Assembly: GCA_030690545.1 (NCBI GenBank)
Contig: JAUYGN010000074.1
Coordinates: 1 to 44,064, forward strand
DNA: 44,064 bases
DNA from: Solirubrobacteraceae bacterium
GTDB lineage: Bacteria; Actinomycetota; Thermoleophilia; Solirubrobacterales; Solirubrobacteraceae
Direction of reading: 5' to 3'
Below the pieces are notes generated by a model. That model made no database searches, was not told the DNA's origin, and saw only the letters and a list, made by a program, of their open reading frames with translations. Made by a program: the position numbers and the translations under genes. This document shows, piece after piece, positions 26,928 through 36,984 of this stretch (its first letter is position 1; each line of letters begins with the position of its first letter).

Positions 26928-28568
26928 GTGTCCGGTCCCCTCTCAGATCTGCGCGACGCCGTGATCGCCGCGTCTGGTGCCGTCGCCGGGCCGGACGGCG
27001 GCTCGTCCGCGCTGCCGACGCTCGAGCGCCCGAAGAAGGCCGGCTTCGGCGACTACGCGACGAACGCGGCGATGCTGCTCGCGCCCCGCGCGGGCGTCCC
27101 TCCGCGCGAGGTGGCCGGGCGTCTCGCCGCCGAGCTCGAGCGCCGCCTGGGTGACGCGCTCGATCGCGTCGAGATCGCCGGGCCGGGCTTCTTGAACCTC
27201 GTCATGTCCGACCGCTGGTGCGTGGCGGCGCTCGCTCATGTGCTGGAGGCCGGCGAGGCCTTCGGTGGCGGCGGCGCGGTCGAGCGCGCCGAGCGCGTGA
27301 GCATCGAGTTCGTGTCGGCCAATCCGACCGGTCCGATGACGGCCGCCGGCGGGCGCCACGCGGCCTACGGCGACTCGCTCGCACGGCTGCTGCAGTTCAG
27401 CGGTCACGAGGTGACGCGCGAGTACTACATCAACGACATCGGCGGCCAGATACGGCGCCTCGGCGAGTCGATCCAGGCCCGAGCCCGCCGCGAGGAGGTC
27501 CCCGAGGGCGGCTACGAGGGCGACTACGTGCGCGAGCTCGCCGATCGGATCCCCGGCGCCGCGCACGACGACGTGGCCGTCGTCGCCGAGCGCGGCGTCG
27601 AGCTGCTGCTGGATCGGATCCGCGCGTCGATGGAGCGCTTCGGCGTCCAGTTCGACGTCTGGTTCTCGGAGGGCTCGCTGCATGCCGGCGAGCCGTCGGC
27701 CGTGCGCCGCGCGTTCGCGCAGCTCGAGCAGCGCGGCGAGAGCTACCGCGCGGAGGGCGCGCTGTGGCTGCGCACGAGCGCGCACGGCGAGCCGAAGGAC
27801 GACGTGCTCGAGCGCTCGACGGGCGAGCCCTCGTACTTCGCGTCGGACATCGCCTACCACCTCGACAAGCTCGAGCGCGGCTTCGATCGGCTGATCGACG
27901 TCTGGGGCGCCGATCACCATGGTCACGTCGCGCGGATGCAGGCGGCGTTCGCGGCGCTCGGTGCGCCGGAGGGCGCGATGGAGCTGATCATCATGCAGTT
28001 CGTCAACCTCGTCGAGCGCGGCGAGCGCGCGTCGATGTCCAAGCGGCGCGGCGACTTCGTCACGCTCGACGACCTCGTCGCGCAGATCGGCGTCGACGCG
28101 GCGCGCTTCTTCATGCTGCAGCGCTCGCACGACACGACGGTCGACCTCGACCTCGACCTCGCGCGCGAGCAGTCCAGCGACAACCCGGTCTACTACGTGC
28201 AGTACGCGCACGCGCGGATCGCGTCGATCCTCGCCAAGGCGGGCGGCATCTGGCGCGTCACGAGCGCCCTCGAGGAAGCACCCCGCTACTCGGGCTCGCT
28301 GCAGGCCGCCGAGCGGACGCTCGCCAAGAAGCTGCTCGCGTTCCCCGACGAGATCGCCGAGGCGACCGCGCGCCGGGCGCCGCACCGGATCGCCGTCTAC
28401 GCGCTCGAGCTCGCGCAGACGTTCACCGCGTTCTACCGCGACTGCCAGGTCGTCGGCGCCGAGGGCGAGGGCGTCGAGTCCGTCCGGCTGGCGCTCAGCG
28501 TCGCGACGCAGCGGACGATCGCGCGCGCACTGGACCTGCTCGGGGTCAGCGCGCCGAGCAAGATGTGA
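26928..28568 (+). CDS. argS: Arginyl-tRNA synthetase with altered HIGH motif
   Basis: ArgRS charges tRNA-Arg. The 546-aa protein has the N-terminal Add-1 domain, the class I core (VSANPTGP, REYYINDIGGQIRRLG, FASDIAYHLDKLERG, DVWGADHHGHVARMQ), a KMSKS-like loop (RASMSKRRGDFVTLDDL) and the C-terminal anticodon-binding DALR domain (NPVYYVQYAHARI). The HIGH site, normally LHVGHGR after NPTGP, reads MTAAGGR (residues 137-143), so both signature His are missing. The reading frame is intact on both sides. The GTG is 6 nt after TACTCT (26916-26921), implying a leaderless mRNA. Confidence 0.96.
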   Translation: MSGPLSDLRDAVIAASGAVAGPDGGSSALPTLERPKKAGFGDYATNAAMLLAPRAGVPPREVAGRLAAELERRLGDALDRVEIAGPGFLNLVMSDRWCVAALAHVLEAGEAFGGGGAVERAERVSIEFVSANPTGPMTAAGGRHAAYGDSLARLLQFSGHEVTREYYINDIGGQIRRLGESIQARARREEVPEGGYEGDYVRELADRIPGAAHDDVAVVAERGVELLLDRIRASMERFGVQFDVWFSEGSLHAGEPSAVRRAFAQLEQRGESYRAEGALWLRTSAHGEPKDDVLERSTGEPSYFASDIAYHLDKLERGFDRLIDVWGADHHGHVARMQAAFAALGAPEGAMELIIMQFVNLVERGERASMSKRRGDFVTLDDLVAQIGVDAARFFMLQRSHDTTVDLDLDLAREQSSDNPVYYVQYAHARIASILAKAGGIWRVTSALEEAPRYSGSLQAAERTLAKKLLAFPDEIAEATARRAPHRIAVYALELAQTFTAFYRDCQVVGAEGEGVESVRLALSVATQRTIARALDLLGVSAPSKM

Positions 28569-28573
28569 GCCGG

Positions 28574-28596
28574 GCGCGGCTGCCGGTCCGCCGCGC
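28574..28596. terminator. Hairpin between convergent argS and ccmH
   Basis: GCGCGGC (28574-28580) and GCCGCGC (28590-28596) form a perfect 7-bp stem with a 9-nt loop in the 44-bp gap between convergent genes. There is no T-tract. Confidence 0.45.
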
Positions 28597-28612
28597 TGTC
28601 GCAGCCACGCGC

Positions 28613-29083
28613 CTACCGGTCGTAGCGCGCGAGGTCGGCCTCCAGCCGCGCCTCGTCGGTGTCGCTGAGGCCATCGTCGGCGGGGGTGTCGCCGGCTCCG
28701 ATGCCGGCCGGCGAGCGACGGCGCCAGCGCGGCGCCAGCAGCACGAGCGTCGCGACGAGGATCGCCCCCAGCGCCAGCGGGATCGCGTATGCGGTCAGCC
28801 CGACGCCGCTGGTCTGCGGAGTCGCGAGCACATCGATGCCGTACTGCGCGACGAGCGCCTGCTTGATCTGCTCCTTGGTCTGACCCTCGGCGATCAGCTC
28901 GCGGATGAACGCCCGCTGGCTGTCGGGCTGCGCGCCCTCGGCGATGTTCAGCGGCACCCGGCAGGTCACGCACATCACCTCGTCCTCGATGTCGACGAGG
29001 TCGGTCTTCGGAGCGGCGGCCAGCGCGGCGGGCGCGAGCGCGGTCGCGATCAGCACTGCCGCGAGCGCGAGCGCGCGGGTCAC
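28613..29083 (-). CDS. ccmH: Cytochrome c maturation protein CcmH
   Basis: CcmH is a membrane thioredox protein that prepares apocytochrome for haem attachment. The 156-aa product has a signal/first helix, the outer Cys pair in EDEVMCVTCRVPLNIAEG, the three-helix segment FIRELIAEGQTKEQIKQALVAQYG, and a membrane helix (YAIPLALGAILVATLVLLAP) followed by an acidic cytoplasmic tail. The GTG (29081-29083) overlaps the ccmG stop by 4 nt. The usual LRCxxCQ pattern is here VMCVTCR. Confidence 0.92.
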   Translation of the reverse strand: MTRALALAAVLIATALAPAALAAAPKTDLVDIEDEVMCVTCRVPLNIAEGAQPDSQRAFIRELIAEGQTKEQIKQALVAQYGIDVLATPQTSGVGLTAYAIPLALGAILVATLVLLAPRWRRRSPAGIGAGDTPADDGLSDTDEARLEADLARYDR

Positions 29084-29622
29084 GACTGCGCCTTCGCCAG
29101 CGCGCGGTCGATGAAGGCCTGGTCGATCGGGCCCCGGAAGATCGAGACGATCCTGCCGCGGCGATCGATCACGAACGTCTCGGGCACGTAGGTCGTGCCG
29201 TAGCGCTTGGCGAGCTTCGTACCGATGTCGCGCAGGCTCGGGAAGCTGACGCCGTGGTCCTGGATGAACTTCAGCGACGCCGGCGCCGCGTCGTCGTACG
29301 TCACGCCGAGCACGGTGCCCTGCCCCGAGCTCGTCAGCTTCTTGTGGGCGCGCTCGAGGACCGGTGCCTCGGCCTTGCACGGCCCGCACCACGAGGCCCA
29401 GAAGTTCAGCACGACGATCTGACCGCGCAGGTCGGCGACCGATCGCGTGCCGCTCTCGCCGAGCACCGGCAGCGGGCTGCTCGGCGCGGGCGGGAAGTCG
29501 CCGCGCGCGATCGCCTGCTCGATCGAGTCGTCGGTCGCGCCCGACAGCAGCCCGTAGGCGAGCAGCCCGATCAGGCTCGCCGCAGCGAGGGTCGCGAGCG
29601 TCGGGACGAGGAGGCGCTTCAT
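29080..29622 (-). CDS. ccmG: Thioredoxin-like cytochrome c maturation protein CcmG/TlpA
   Basis: The 180-aa product has an N-terminal membrane anchor and an extracellular TlpA-type thioredoxin domain with active site [15 protein letters not shown] and the cis-Pro region [14 protein letters not shown]. It would reduce the disulfide of CcmH or of the apocytochrome. On the minus strand TAGGCT (29632-29637) lies 9 nt before the ATG, so the leader is minimal. It starts the ccmG-ccmH unit, separate from ccmE-ccmF on the other strand 1.6 kb away. Confidence 0.93.
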   Translation of the reverse strand: MKRLLVPTLATLAAASLIGLLAYGLLSGATDDSIEQAIARGDFPPAPSSPLPVLGESGTRSVADLRGQIVVLNFWASWCGPCKAEAPVLERAHKKLTSSGQGTVLGVTYDDAAPASLKFIQDHGVSFPSLRDIGTKLAKRYGTTYVPETFVIDRRGRIVSIFRGPIDQAFIDRALAKAQS

Positions 29623-29716
29623 CGGCCCTGCAGCCTAGTGACAGGCCCGCGGGGCTGAGCCGGGCGGATCGACGCGACCCCGACGTGCGCAGGCGACGTA
29701 GAATCGGTGCTTCGGC

Positions 29717-29789
29717 GCGGACGTAGCTCAGTTGGTAGAGCGCGAGCTTCCCAAGCTCGAGGTCGCGGGTTCGAGACCCGTCGTCCGCT
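29717..29789 (+). tRNA. tRNA-Gly (CCC)
   Basis: A 73-nt cloverleaf folds with a 7-bp acceptor stem (GCGGACG with CGTCCGC), D-arm GCTC/GAGC, anticodon stem CGAGC/GCTCG with loop TTCCCAA (anticodon CCC, reads GGG), and T-arm with TTCGAGA. No CCA is encoded. A -10 box TAGAAT (29699-29704) lies upstream. Confidence 0.95.
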
Positions 29790-29852
29790 TCGCGCGTCGT
29801 CGCGCGGAGGGCTCGCCGCGGCGACCGCGGGGCGGTATCGTCGCCTCGTCGG

Positions 29853-30326
29853 ATGGCCGCCTACAGCTTCCTCACGACGTGGTGCGTCGATGCGCCGATC
29901 CAGGACGCCTGGGACGTCATCGCTGCCAGCGATCGCTATCCGGAGTGGTGGAAGGGCGTGCGCGGCGTGACCGAGCTCGAGCCCGGCGGCGAGCACGGGA
30001 TCGGCGCGCTGTCGCGCTTCGAGTGGCGCGCCAAGCTGCCGTACTCGCTGGAGTTCGACATGCGCGTCACGCGCTCGGAGCCTCCTCACCTGCTCGAGGG
30101 GCACGCCAGCGGCGAGCTGGAGGGCGTCGGGATCTGGCGTCTCTACGAAGGCGCCGCCGGGACAGCCCTGATCTACGCCTGGGACGTGTCGACGTCGCGG
30201 CGCTGGATGAATCGCCTGGCGCCGCTCGCGCGTTCGGCCTTCACGTGGAACCACGATCTCGTCATGCGCCAGGGCGCCCGCGGGCTCGCCGACAGGCTCG
30301 GCGCACAGCTCGTCGCGCACGATTAG
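29853..30326 (+). CDS. SRPBCC-family protein (polyketide cyclase/START-like)
   Basis: The 157-aa protein has the SRPBCC pattern: an N-terminal strand FLTTWCVDAPIQDAWDVIAASDRYPEWW-type helix (AWDVIAASDRYPEWWKGV), then strands ending LIYAWDVST, and a long C-terminal helix (HDLVMRQGARGLADRL). These folds bind hydrophobic ligands in a deep cavity; the ligand is unknown. TATCGT (29836-29841) lies 11 nt before the ATG. The tRNA-Gly gene is directly upstream. Confidence 0.85.
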   Translation: MAAYSFLTTWCVDAPIQDAWDVIAASDRYPEWWKGVRGVTELEPGGEHGIGALSRFEWRAKLPYSLEFDMRVTRSEPPHLLEGHASGELEGVGIWRLYEGAAGTALIYAWDVSTSRRWMNRLAPLARSAFTWNHDLVMRQGARGLADRLGAQLVAHD

Positions 30327-30427
30327 CTTCCTCAAGCGTTGATAAGAAGTTCGCAAATCGCTGGACAGCGGCAGGCGACGGCATCACCATCCACCGTCCG
30401 AGCGCCGACGTCTGAAGCGAGGGCACC

Positions 30428-30850
30428 ATGGTTGCTGTGCAGAGCGAAGGTCCACACCTCTTCGAGCTCACCCACGAGGACACGAAGATCCTGTACCGCC
30501 CGAGCGCGGAGGGCGCACCGCAGCTGGAGTACGCCGGGCCGCTGGGCAGGTACCGCTTCGAGGGCGACGAGATCCAGACCTACGACAGCGCTCGTGGCCG
30601 CGAGGTCAGCGTGACGCTCGATCGCGTCTCGCATCTGCGCACGATCACGCTGACGGTCTTCCTGCCGGACCTCGAGTTCGAGGACGATGCGGCGGGCGAG
30701 CTGAGCTTCCGCACCGTCGGCATCCATTCGACTCGCCGGCGAGCGAAGACGGCGAACGTCGGCGCGGCGATGACCTCCGAGCCGCTCGAGTTCGAGGGCC
30801 TCGCCCGCAACATCGAGTTCCAGAGCACCGGCTCGACGGTCCTGCTCTAG
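30428..30850 (+). CDS. Small beta-rich protein of unknown function
   Basis: I cannot name this 140-aa protein. It begins MVAVQSEGPHLFELTHEDTK and is dominated by beta-type segments (ILYRPSAEGAPQLEYAG, ITLTVFLPDLEF) with no membrane helix or catalytic motif. GAGGG precedes the ATG at good spacing. The 100 bp upstream, after the SRPBCC stop, contain no gene. Confidence 0.75.
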   Translation: MVAVQSEGPHLFELTHEDTKILYRPSAEGAPQLEYAGPLGRYRFEGDEIQTYDSARGREVSVTLDRVSHLRTITLTVFLPDLEFEDDAAGELSFRTVGIHSTRRRAKTANVGAAMTSEPLEFEGLARNIEFQSTGSTVLL

Positions 30851-30866
30851 CGCCGCTGGCGCTGCG

Positions 30867-31109
30867 CTACCAGGCCTGCGTCGCGTCGCAGTGCGGGCAG
30901 CGCACGGACGTGGTGACGGGGGCGACGAAGACGAAGCCGCATCCGCAGGCGTAGCAGGCGCGGTCGTCCGGACCGCCGGCGTCGCGCATGCGCCGCTCGG
31001 CGGGATGCATCGGCTCGGGCCGGGGCTGCGGAGCGGGCACGACATGCAGCCGCCGGTGGGGCGGAGCCTGCGGGGCGAGGGGGAGATGTCGGACGGTCAT
31101 CGGGGTCAT
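30867..31109 (-). CDS. Small zinc-ribbon protein
   Basis: The 80-aa product has a Pro/Arg-rich N-terminal half and a C-terminal zinc ribbon with CYACGCGF and VRCPHC. It may bind DNA, RNA or a protein partner; function is unknown. ATG 31107-31109 is chosen; ATG 31100 is the alternative, and upstream codons look non-coding. A weak minus-strand promoter (TTGACG at 31137-31142 and ATAGAT at 31112-31117, 19-bp spacer) lies before it. It is divergent from ccmE. Confidence 0.65.
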   Translation of the reverse strand: MTPMTVRHLPLAPQAPPHRRLHVVPAPQPRPEPMHPAERRMRDAGGPDDRACYACGCGFVFVAPVTTSVRCPHCDATQAW

Positions 31110-31236
31110 CGATCTATCGAGAAGGACTCCGCAGCCCGTCAAAGGTTTCTGTCTGCAGCCGATATTTCCTCGTCTGACGCGACCACAATCCCGACCGGCC
31201 GGTTCGCGGGTCCGGAATGCGATACTTCGCGACCCC

Positions 31237-31641
31237 GTGCCGCCCGCTCGCAAACGCAAGGTCCGCCTCGTCGCGGCGCTGTCCGCCGCCGTCGTGCTCG
31301 CCTGTGCGCTCGTCTACACGAGCCTGCTCGGCTCCAGCGAGGTCGTCACGCCGAGCGATCTGGTGACCGCCACGGCCGGCACGTCCTACCAGCTGACCGG
31401 CAAGGTCGTCAACGACTCGGTGCGTACGACCTCCGACGGCGTCGACTTCCGCGTCCGCGATCGCGATGGCTCGACATCGGTGCCGGTGACCTACAGCGGC
31501 GCCGTCCCGGACCCCTTCCGCGAGGATCGGGAGGTCATCATCACCGTGCGCAAGGAAGGCGCGACGTTCGTCGGCGAGCGCGACTCGCTCGTGACGAAGT
31601 GCCCGTCGAAGTTCACCGAAGACGCCACGCAACGCTCCTGA
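31237..31641 (+). CDS. ccmE: Haem chaperone CcmE, Cys-type variant
   Basis: CcmE carries haem covalently on the outer membrane face and passes it to CcmF. The 134-aa protein has one N-terminal helix (VRLVAALSAAVVLACALVYT), an OB-fold with YQLTGKVVND, FRVRDRDG and the family hallmark VPVTYSGAVPDPFRE, then the haem-attachment end. Instead of the usual HxxxY it reads CPSKF (Cys122, Phe126). The GTG at 31237 puts the basic N-terminus directly before the helix. ccmF starts 30 bp downstream. Confidence 0.88.
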   Translation: MPPARKRKVRLVAALSAAVVLACALVYTSLLGSSEVVTPSDLVTATAGTSYQLTGKVVNDSVRTTSDGVDFRVRDRDGSTSVPVTYSGAVPDPFREDREVIITVRKEGATFVGERDSLVTKCPSKFTEDATQRS

Positions 31642-31671
31642 GGGGCGACCACGAGTGAGCGGGAGTCCCTG

Positions 31672-33858
<2,187 letters not shown>

Positions 33859-33878
33859 GCGGATCGCGCGGCAACGCC

Positions 33879-34166
33879 GTGGACATCGTCGCCCTGCTCG
33901 TGATCATCGCCGCGCTCGGTGCCGTCGTGGTGCTCGTCAGCGCGCCGCTGCGCGGCGCGACCGGCGAGCGCGTGCGCAGCGAGTCGGCCGACGAGATCGC
34001 CGAGCTCGAAGCGCGCAAGGAGGCCAAGTACCGCGAGATCCGCGACGCGGAGATGGACCTGCGCACCGGCAAGCTCTCCGACGAGGACCATCGCGCGCTC
34101 GATCGCCAGCTGCGCGCCGAGGCCGTCGAGATCCTCAAGGCGCTCGACGAGGCCGGCGGCGGCTGA
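33879..34166 (+). CDS. CcmI-like small membrane protein
   Basis: The 95-aa product has one N-terminal helix (VDIVALLVIIAALGAVVVLV) and a cytoplasmic coiled-coil segment, EIAELEARKEAKYREIRDAE then MDLRTGKLSDEDH, which strongly resembles the N-terminal part of CcmI. The TPR domain of long CcmI proteins is absent. It probably assists haem ligation with CcmF. The GTG at 33879 starts 20 nt after the ccmF stop, and no clear ribosome site is seen. Confidence 0.75.
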   Translation: MDIVALLVIIAALGAVVVLVSAPLRGATGERVRSESADEIAELEARKEAKYREIRDAEMDLRTGKLSDEDHRALDRQLRAEAVEILKALDEAGGG

Positions 34167-34180
34167 GCTAATCTGAGCGC

Positions 34181-34405
34181 ATGGAGTCGATCCTCTTCCT
34201 CGTCCAGATCGCGCTCGCGATCATCGTGATCTTCCTCGTGCTGATGCACTCGGGCAAGGACGCGGGACTGTCGGGCGCCTTCGGCGTCGGCACCGGCGCC
34301 GGTCCGTTCGGCGGCGGCTCGCTCGTCGAGCGCAACCTGAACCGCTGGACGGTCGCCTTCGCGCTCGCGTTCGTCCTGAACACGCTCGTCCTGCTGAAGC
34401 TGTAG
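34181..34405 (+). CDS. secG: Protein translocase subunit SecG
   Basis: The 74-aa protein has two membrane helices (LFLVQIALAIIVIFLVLM and VAFALAFVLNTLVLL) separated by the SecG hallmark HSGKDAGLSGAFG and a Gly-rich loop. It belongs to the SecYEG channel. In many actinobacteria secG follows tpiA; here it is about 21 kb away. TAATCT (34169-34174) is 6 nt before the ATG, inside the end of the previous gene, so it has its own leaderless promoter. Confidence 0.93.
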   Translation: MESILFLVQIALAIIVIFLVLMHSGKDAGLSGAFGVGTGAGPFGGGSLVERNLNRWTVAFALAFVLNTLVLLKL

Positions 34406-34418
34406 CCGGGCGCGCGCC

Positions 34419-35405
34419 TCAGGACGCGGCGGCGTAGAGCGCGCGCAGCTCGGCCCGGTCGGGACGCGGCGGGGTGTTGTCGAGCTCGGCGCGCTGGGCG
34501 GCGGCGTCGGCGCACGCGTCGAGCGTCGCCTCGTCGACGCCGAGCGCGCCGAGGCTCGTCGCATGCGCGCGCCGCGCGAGGTCGCTCGCCAGTGCGACGA
34601 GCTCGCCGGCTCCCGCCACCGCGCGACGCTGCAGCGCGACGAGCGTGTGGGGCAGCATCACGGCGTTGGCCGCACCGTGCGCGACGCCCGCGAGTCGCGC
34701 GAGCGTCTGCGCGAGGACGTGGTGCAGGCCGTAGCCGGCGCTGTCGATCGTGTAGCCCGACAGCAGCGCGGCGAGCGCGAGCGTGTCGCGATCGGGCTCG
34801 CCGTCGTCGCCGGCCGCCGCATAGGCGGCCCCGATCAGCCGCGCCGCCTCGGCCCCGGCCAGCGCGGGGACGGGGCTCGCGCGACGGGTGATCGGGCCTT
34901 CGGCCGCATGGGCGAGCGCGTTCGCGGCGCTCGCCGCGAGCGCGGCCGCGGGCTGCGAGGCGCTCAGCGCGGGATCGTTGACGACGAGCGCCGGGCGCGC
35001 GCCGGGCAGCGATCCGTCGGCGCCGGCGGCGCGGCGATGCACGACCGTCATCTCGGCGGCGCTGAGCGTCGTCGGGAGCGCCGCGCCGCGCGGGCGCGCG
35101 CCGGGCCGGCGCGCCGCGGCGAGCGCCTTGGCGGTGTCGATGACGCGTCCCCCGCCGAGCGCGACGATCGGCTCGCCGAGGTCGACGCCGTCGAGCAGCG
35201 CGCCGGCGAGCTCGTCGACGCGTCCGGCCGGCACCTCGTGGATCGCGCCGGCATGGTCGGCGAGGCTCGGCGCCATCGCGAGCGCGCGAGCGGTCGTCAG
35301 CAGGGCGTAGCCCTCGCCGAGCGACGGCAGGGCCGCTGCGAGCGCATCGCGCCCGTAGTGGATCGTGCGCTCGCCGTCCTGCCAGGTGAAGCTCGCCGGT
35401 GCGAT
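34419..35405 (-). CDS. Maleylacetate-reductase-like iron-containing alcohol dehydrogenase, start unclear
   Basis: The protein has the NAD site ALGGGRVIDTAKALA, LPTTLSAAEMT, the metal-site helix SAANALAHAAEG and the second metal motif GYGLHHVLAQTLARLAGVAHG. The Asn-Ala-Leu-Ala-His form fits maleylacetate reductases, which convert maleylacetate to 3-oxoadipate in hydroxyquinol or chlorocatechol degradation. The conserved coding region begins FTWQDGERTIHYG, but no ATG, GTG or TTG precedes it: only ATC 35403-35405, after a TGA three codons upstream. The first standard start is ATG 35274-35276, which would drop 43 residues. A rare start or a 1-2 base frameshift near 35410 is likely. Confidence 0.8.
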   Translation of the reverse strand: MAPASFTWQDGERTIHYGRDALAAALPSLGEGYALLTTARALAMAPSLADHAGAIHEVPAGRVDELAGALLDGVDLGEPIVALGGGRVIDTAKALAAARRPGARPRGAALPTTLSAAEMTVVHRRAAGADGSLPGARPALVVNDPALSASQPAAALAASAANALAHAAEGPITRRASPVPALAGAEAARLIGAAYAAAGDDGEPDRDTLALAALLSGYTIDSAGYGLHHVLAQTLARLAGVAHGAANAVMLPHTLVALQRRAVAGAGELVALASDLARRAHATSLGALGVDEATLDACADAAAQRAELDNTPPRPDRAELRALYAAAS

Positions 35406-35452
35406 CGTCCCATCTCATCATGCCGCCGCGTCGCGACCGCGTCGCGTGCGGA

Positions 35453-35773
35453 CTATGCGCGGACGGCGACCGGTCGCAGGAGCGCGGCGACACGCCGGCT
35501 CAGCGAGCCGGCGGCGCGCGGAGCGCCGTGCGCGCGGCGGGCGTGCAGCGCCAGCAGCTCGACGAGCTCGGCGGTAGGGGCGAACGGGTCGGCGGCGACG
35601 CTGCCGTCGTGCAGGTCCAGGGCGGCGCGCGCGACGCCGTCGAGCTCGGCGATCAGCGCCGGCCCGCTCAGCGGCGGGCGGCTGTCGAGCGCCGCGAGGT
35701 CGGCGAGCAGGCGGGTGTCTGCGTCGGTGGCGTGGCGGATGACGATCGCGTCGGCGTGGGGGAAGGCGGTCAT
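35453..35773 (-). CDS. Small GNAT-like protein, probably truncated
   Basis: The 106-aa product begins like an acetyltransferase of the GNAT family (IVIRHATDADTRLLADLAALDS) and continues through the segment that usually carries the first two strands and helices, but lacks the acetyl-CoA binding R/Q-x-x-G-x-G/A. The remainder is helical and Arg/Ala-rich. It is probably a stand-alone non-catalytic form known in actinobacteria rather than a fresh truncation, since the frame is clean. It is divergent from the LysR gene. Confidence 0.7.
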   Translation of the reverse strand: MTAFPHADAIVIRHATDADTRLLADLAALDSRPPLSGPALIAELDGVARAALDLHDGSVAADPFAPTAELVELLALHARRAHGAPRAAGSLSRRVAALLRPVAVRA

Positions 35774-35808
35774 GTCGGGAGTCCTCGTGCGGCGGGTGGG
35801 CGTGCTGC

Positions 35809-35822
35809 TTGATCGCGATCAA
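35809..35822. promoter_or_regulatory. Perfect 14-bp palindrome between divergent genes
   Basis: TTGATCGCGATCAA is fully self-complementary and lies 36 bp before the start of the GNAT-like gene and 63 bp before lysR. A minus-strand -10-like TACTCT sits upstream of it, so a bound protein would act as a roadblock on that transcript. It does not have the T-N11-A form of typical LysR boxes. Confidence 0.45.
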
Positions 35823-35885
35823 CTGTGCCAGCGTGAGAGTATGAGCACAAATGAGATTTGAACCCGATGGTGATAAGTTGCGCTA

Positions 35886-36821
35886 ATGCTCGACGTGAAG
35901 CGGTTGCGCGTCCTTCGCGAGGTCTCGCTGCGCGGTTCGTTCTCCGCCGCGGCCGAGGCGCTCTCCTACACGCAGTCGGCGGTCTCCCAGCAGATCGCCG
36001 CGCTCGAGCGCGAGGCCGGGACGGTGCTCGTCGAGCGTCGCGCCCGCGGGGTGCAGCTGACCGACGCCGGCCGCGCGCTCGTCGCGCACGCCGACGTGAT
36101 CCTCGCGCGGCTCGTCGACGCCGAGGCCGAGCTCGAGGCGATCGCCGGCCTGCGCGGGGGTCGCCTGCGGATCGTCTCCTTCCCGACCGCCGGGGCGACG
36201 ATCGCGCCGCTGGCGATCGCGCGCTTCCGGGAGCGCCATCCCGGCGTCGAGCTGACGCTTGCGCCGCGCGAGCCCGACGAGGGGCTGGACTGCCTGAAGG
36301 CCGGCGAGTGCGACATCGCGCTGACGCTCGAGGCGGGCTTCGCGCCGATCTCCGACCCCGCGATCGCACGTCACCGGCTGCTCGACGACCCGATGTACCT
36401 CTGCCTGCCCGCCGGCCATCGCCTCGCCGAGCGGGCGCGGGTCCGGCTCGCGGATCTCGCCGAGGACTCGTGGATCGTCGGCACGACCGGCCGCTGTCCG
36501 GACGGGGTCGTGCTCGAGCGTGCCTGCCGGGCCGCGGGCTTCGAGCCGCGCGTCGCGTTTCAGTCCGACGACTACAACGCGATCCAGGGCTTCGTCGCGG
36601 CCGGCGTCGGCGTCTGCCTGATCCCGGACCTCGCGCTCGTCGCCGTCCGCGACGACGTCGTCATCCGCTACCTCGAGGGCATCGCCCCTGCGCGCCATGT
36701 GCTGGCGGCGACGCTTGCCGGCGGCTACCTCGGTCCCGCGGCCGCGGCGATGCTCGACATCCTCCGCGAGATCGGGACCGAGTGGGTCGCGCGGCAGGGC
36801 GCGCTCGCGCGCGCCGGCTGA
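35886..36821 (+). CDS. LysR-family transcriptional regulator
   Basis: The 311-aa protein has an N-terminal winged helix (LRVLREVSLRGSFSAAAEAL then YTQSAVSQQIAALEREAG) and a two-lobed effector domain (GRLRIVSFPTAGATIAPLAI; GVGVCLIPDLAL). The effector is unknown. LysR genes usually control a divergent neighbour, here the GNAT-like gene and possibly the reductase after it. TAAGTT (35874-35879) is 6 nt before the ATG, implying leaderless translation. Confidence 0.95.
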   Translation: MLDVKRLRVLREVSLRGSFSAAAEALSYTQSAVSQQIAALEREAGTVLVERRARGVQLTDAGRALVAHADVILARLVDAEAELEAIAGLRGGRLRIVSFPTAGATIAPLAIARFRERHPGVELTLAPREPDEGLDCLKAGECDIALTLEAGFAPISDPAIARHRLLDDPMYLCLPAGHRLAERARVRLADLAEDSWIVGTTGRCPDGVVLERACRAAGFEPRVAFQSDDYNAIQGFVAAGVGVCLIPDLALVAVRDDVVIRYLEGIAPARHVLAATLAGGYLGPAAAAMLDILREIGTEWVARQGALARAG

Positions 36822-36922
36822 CGCCGGCGCGCCATCGGCGCTCACGGTGATCCAACCGCCGCTCCGCTCCGATATTGACAGCAGCGGACGCCGAGCCCCT
36901 TGGGCGTCCGATCACGCAGACA

Positions 36923-36957
36923 GCGCGGCCGCCCTCCTCCCCTGCGGGCGGCCGCGC
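36923..36957. terminator. Strong hairpin between convergent genes
   Basis: GCGCGGCCGCCC (36923-36934) and GGGCGGCCGCGC (36946-36957) form a perfect 12-bp stem with an 11-nt loop in the gap between lysR and the convergent hydrolase gene. No T-tract follows on either strand, so it may be a bidirectional, U-less terminator. Confidence 0.6.
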
Positions 36958-36984
36958 CGCTGCTTCGCAGCGCCGTCGGACGGG

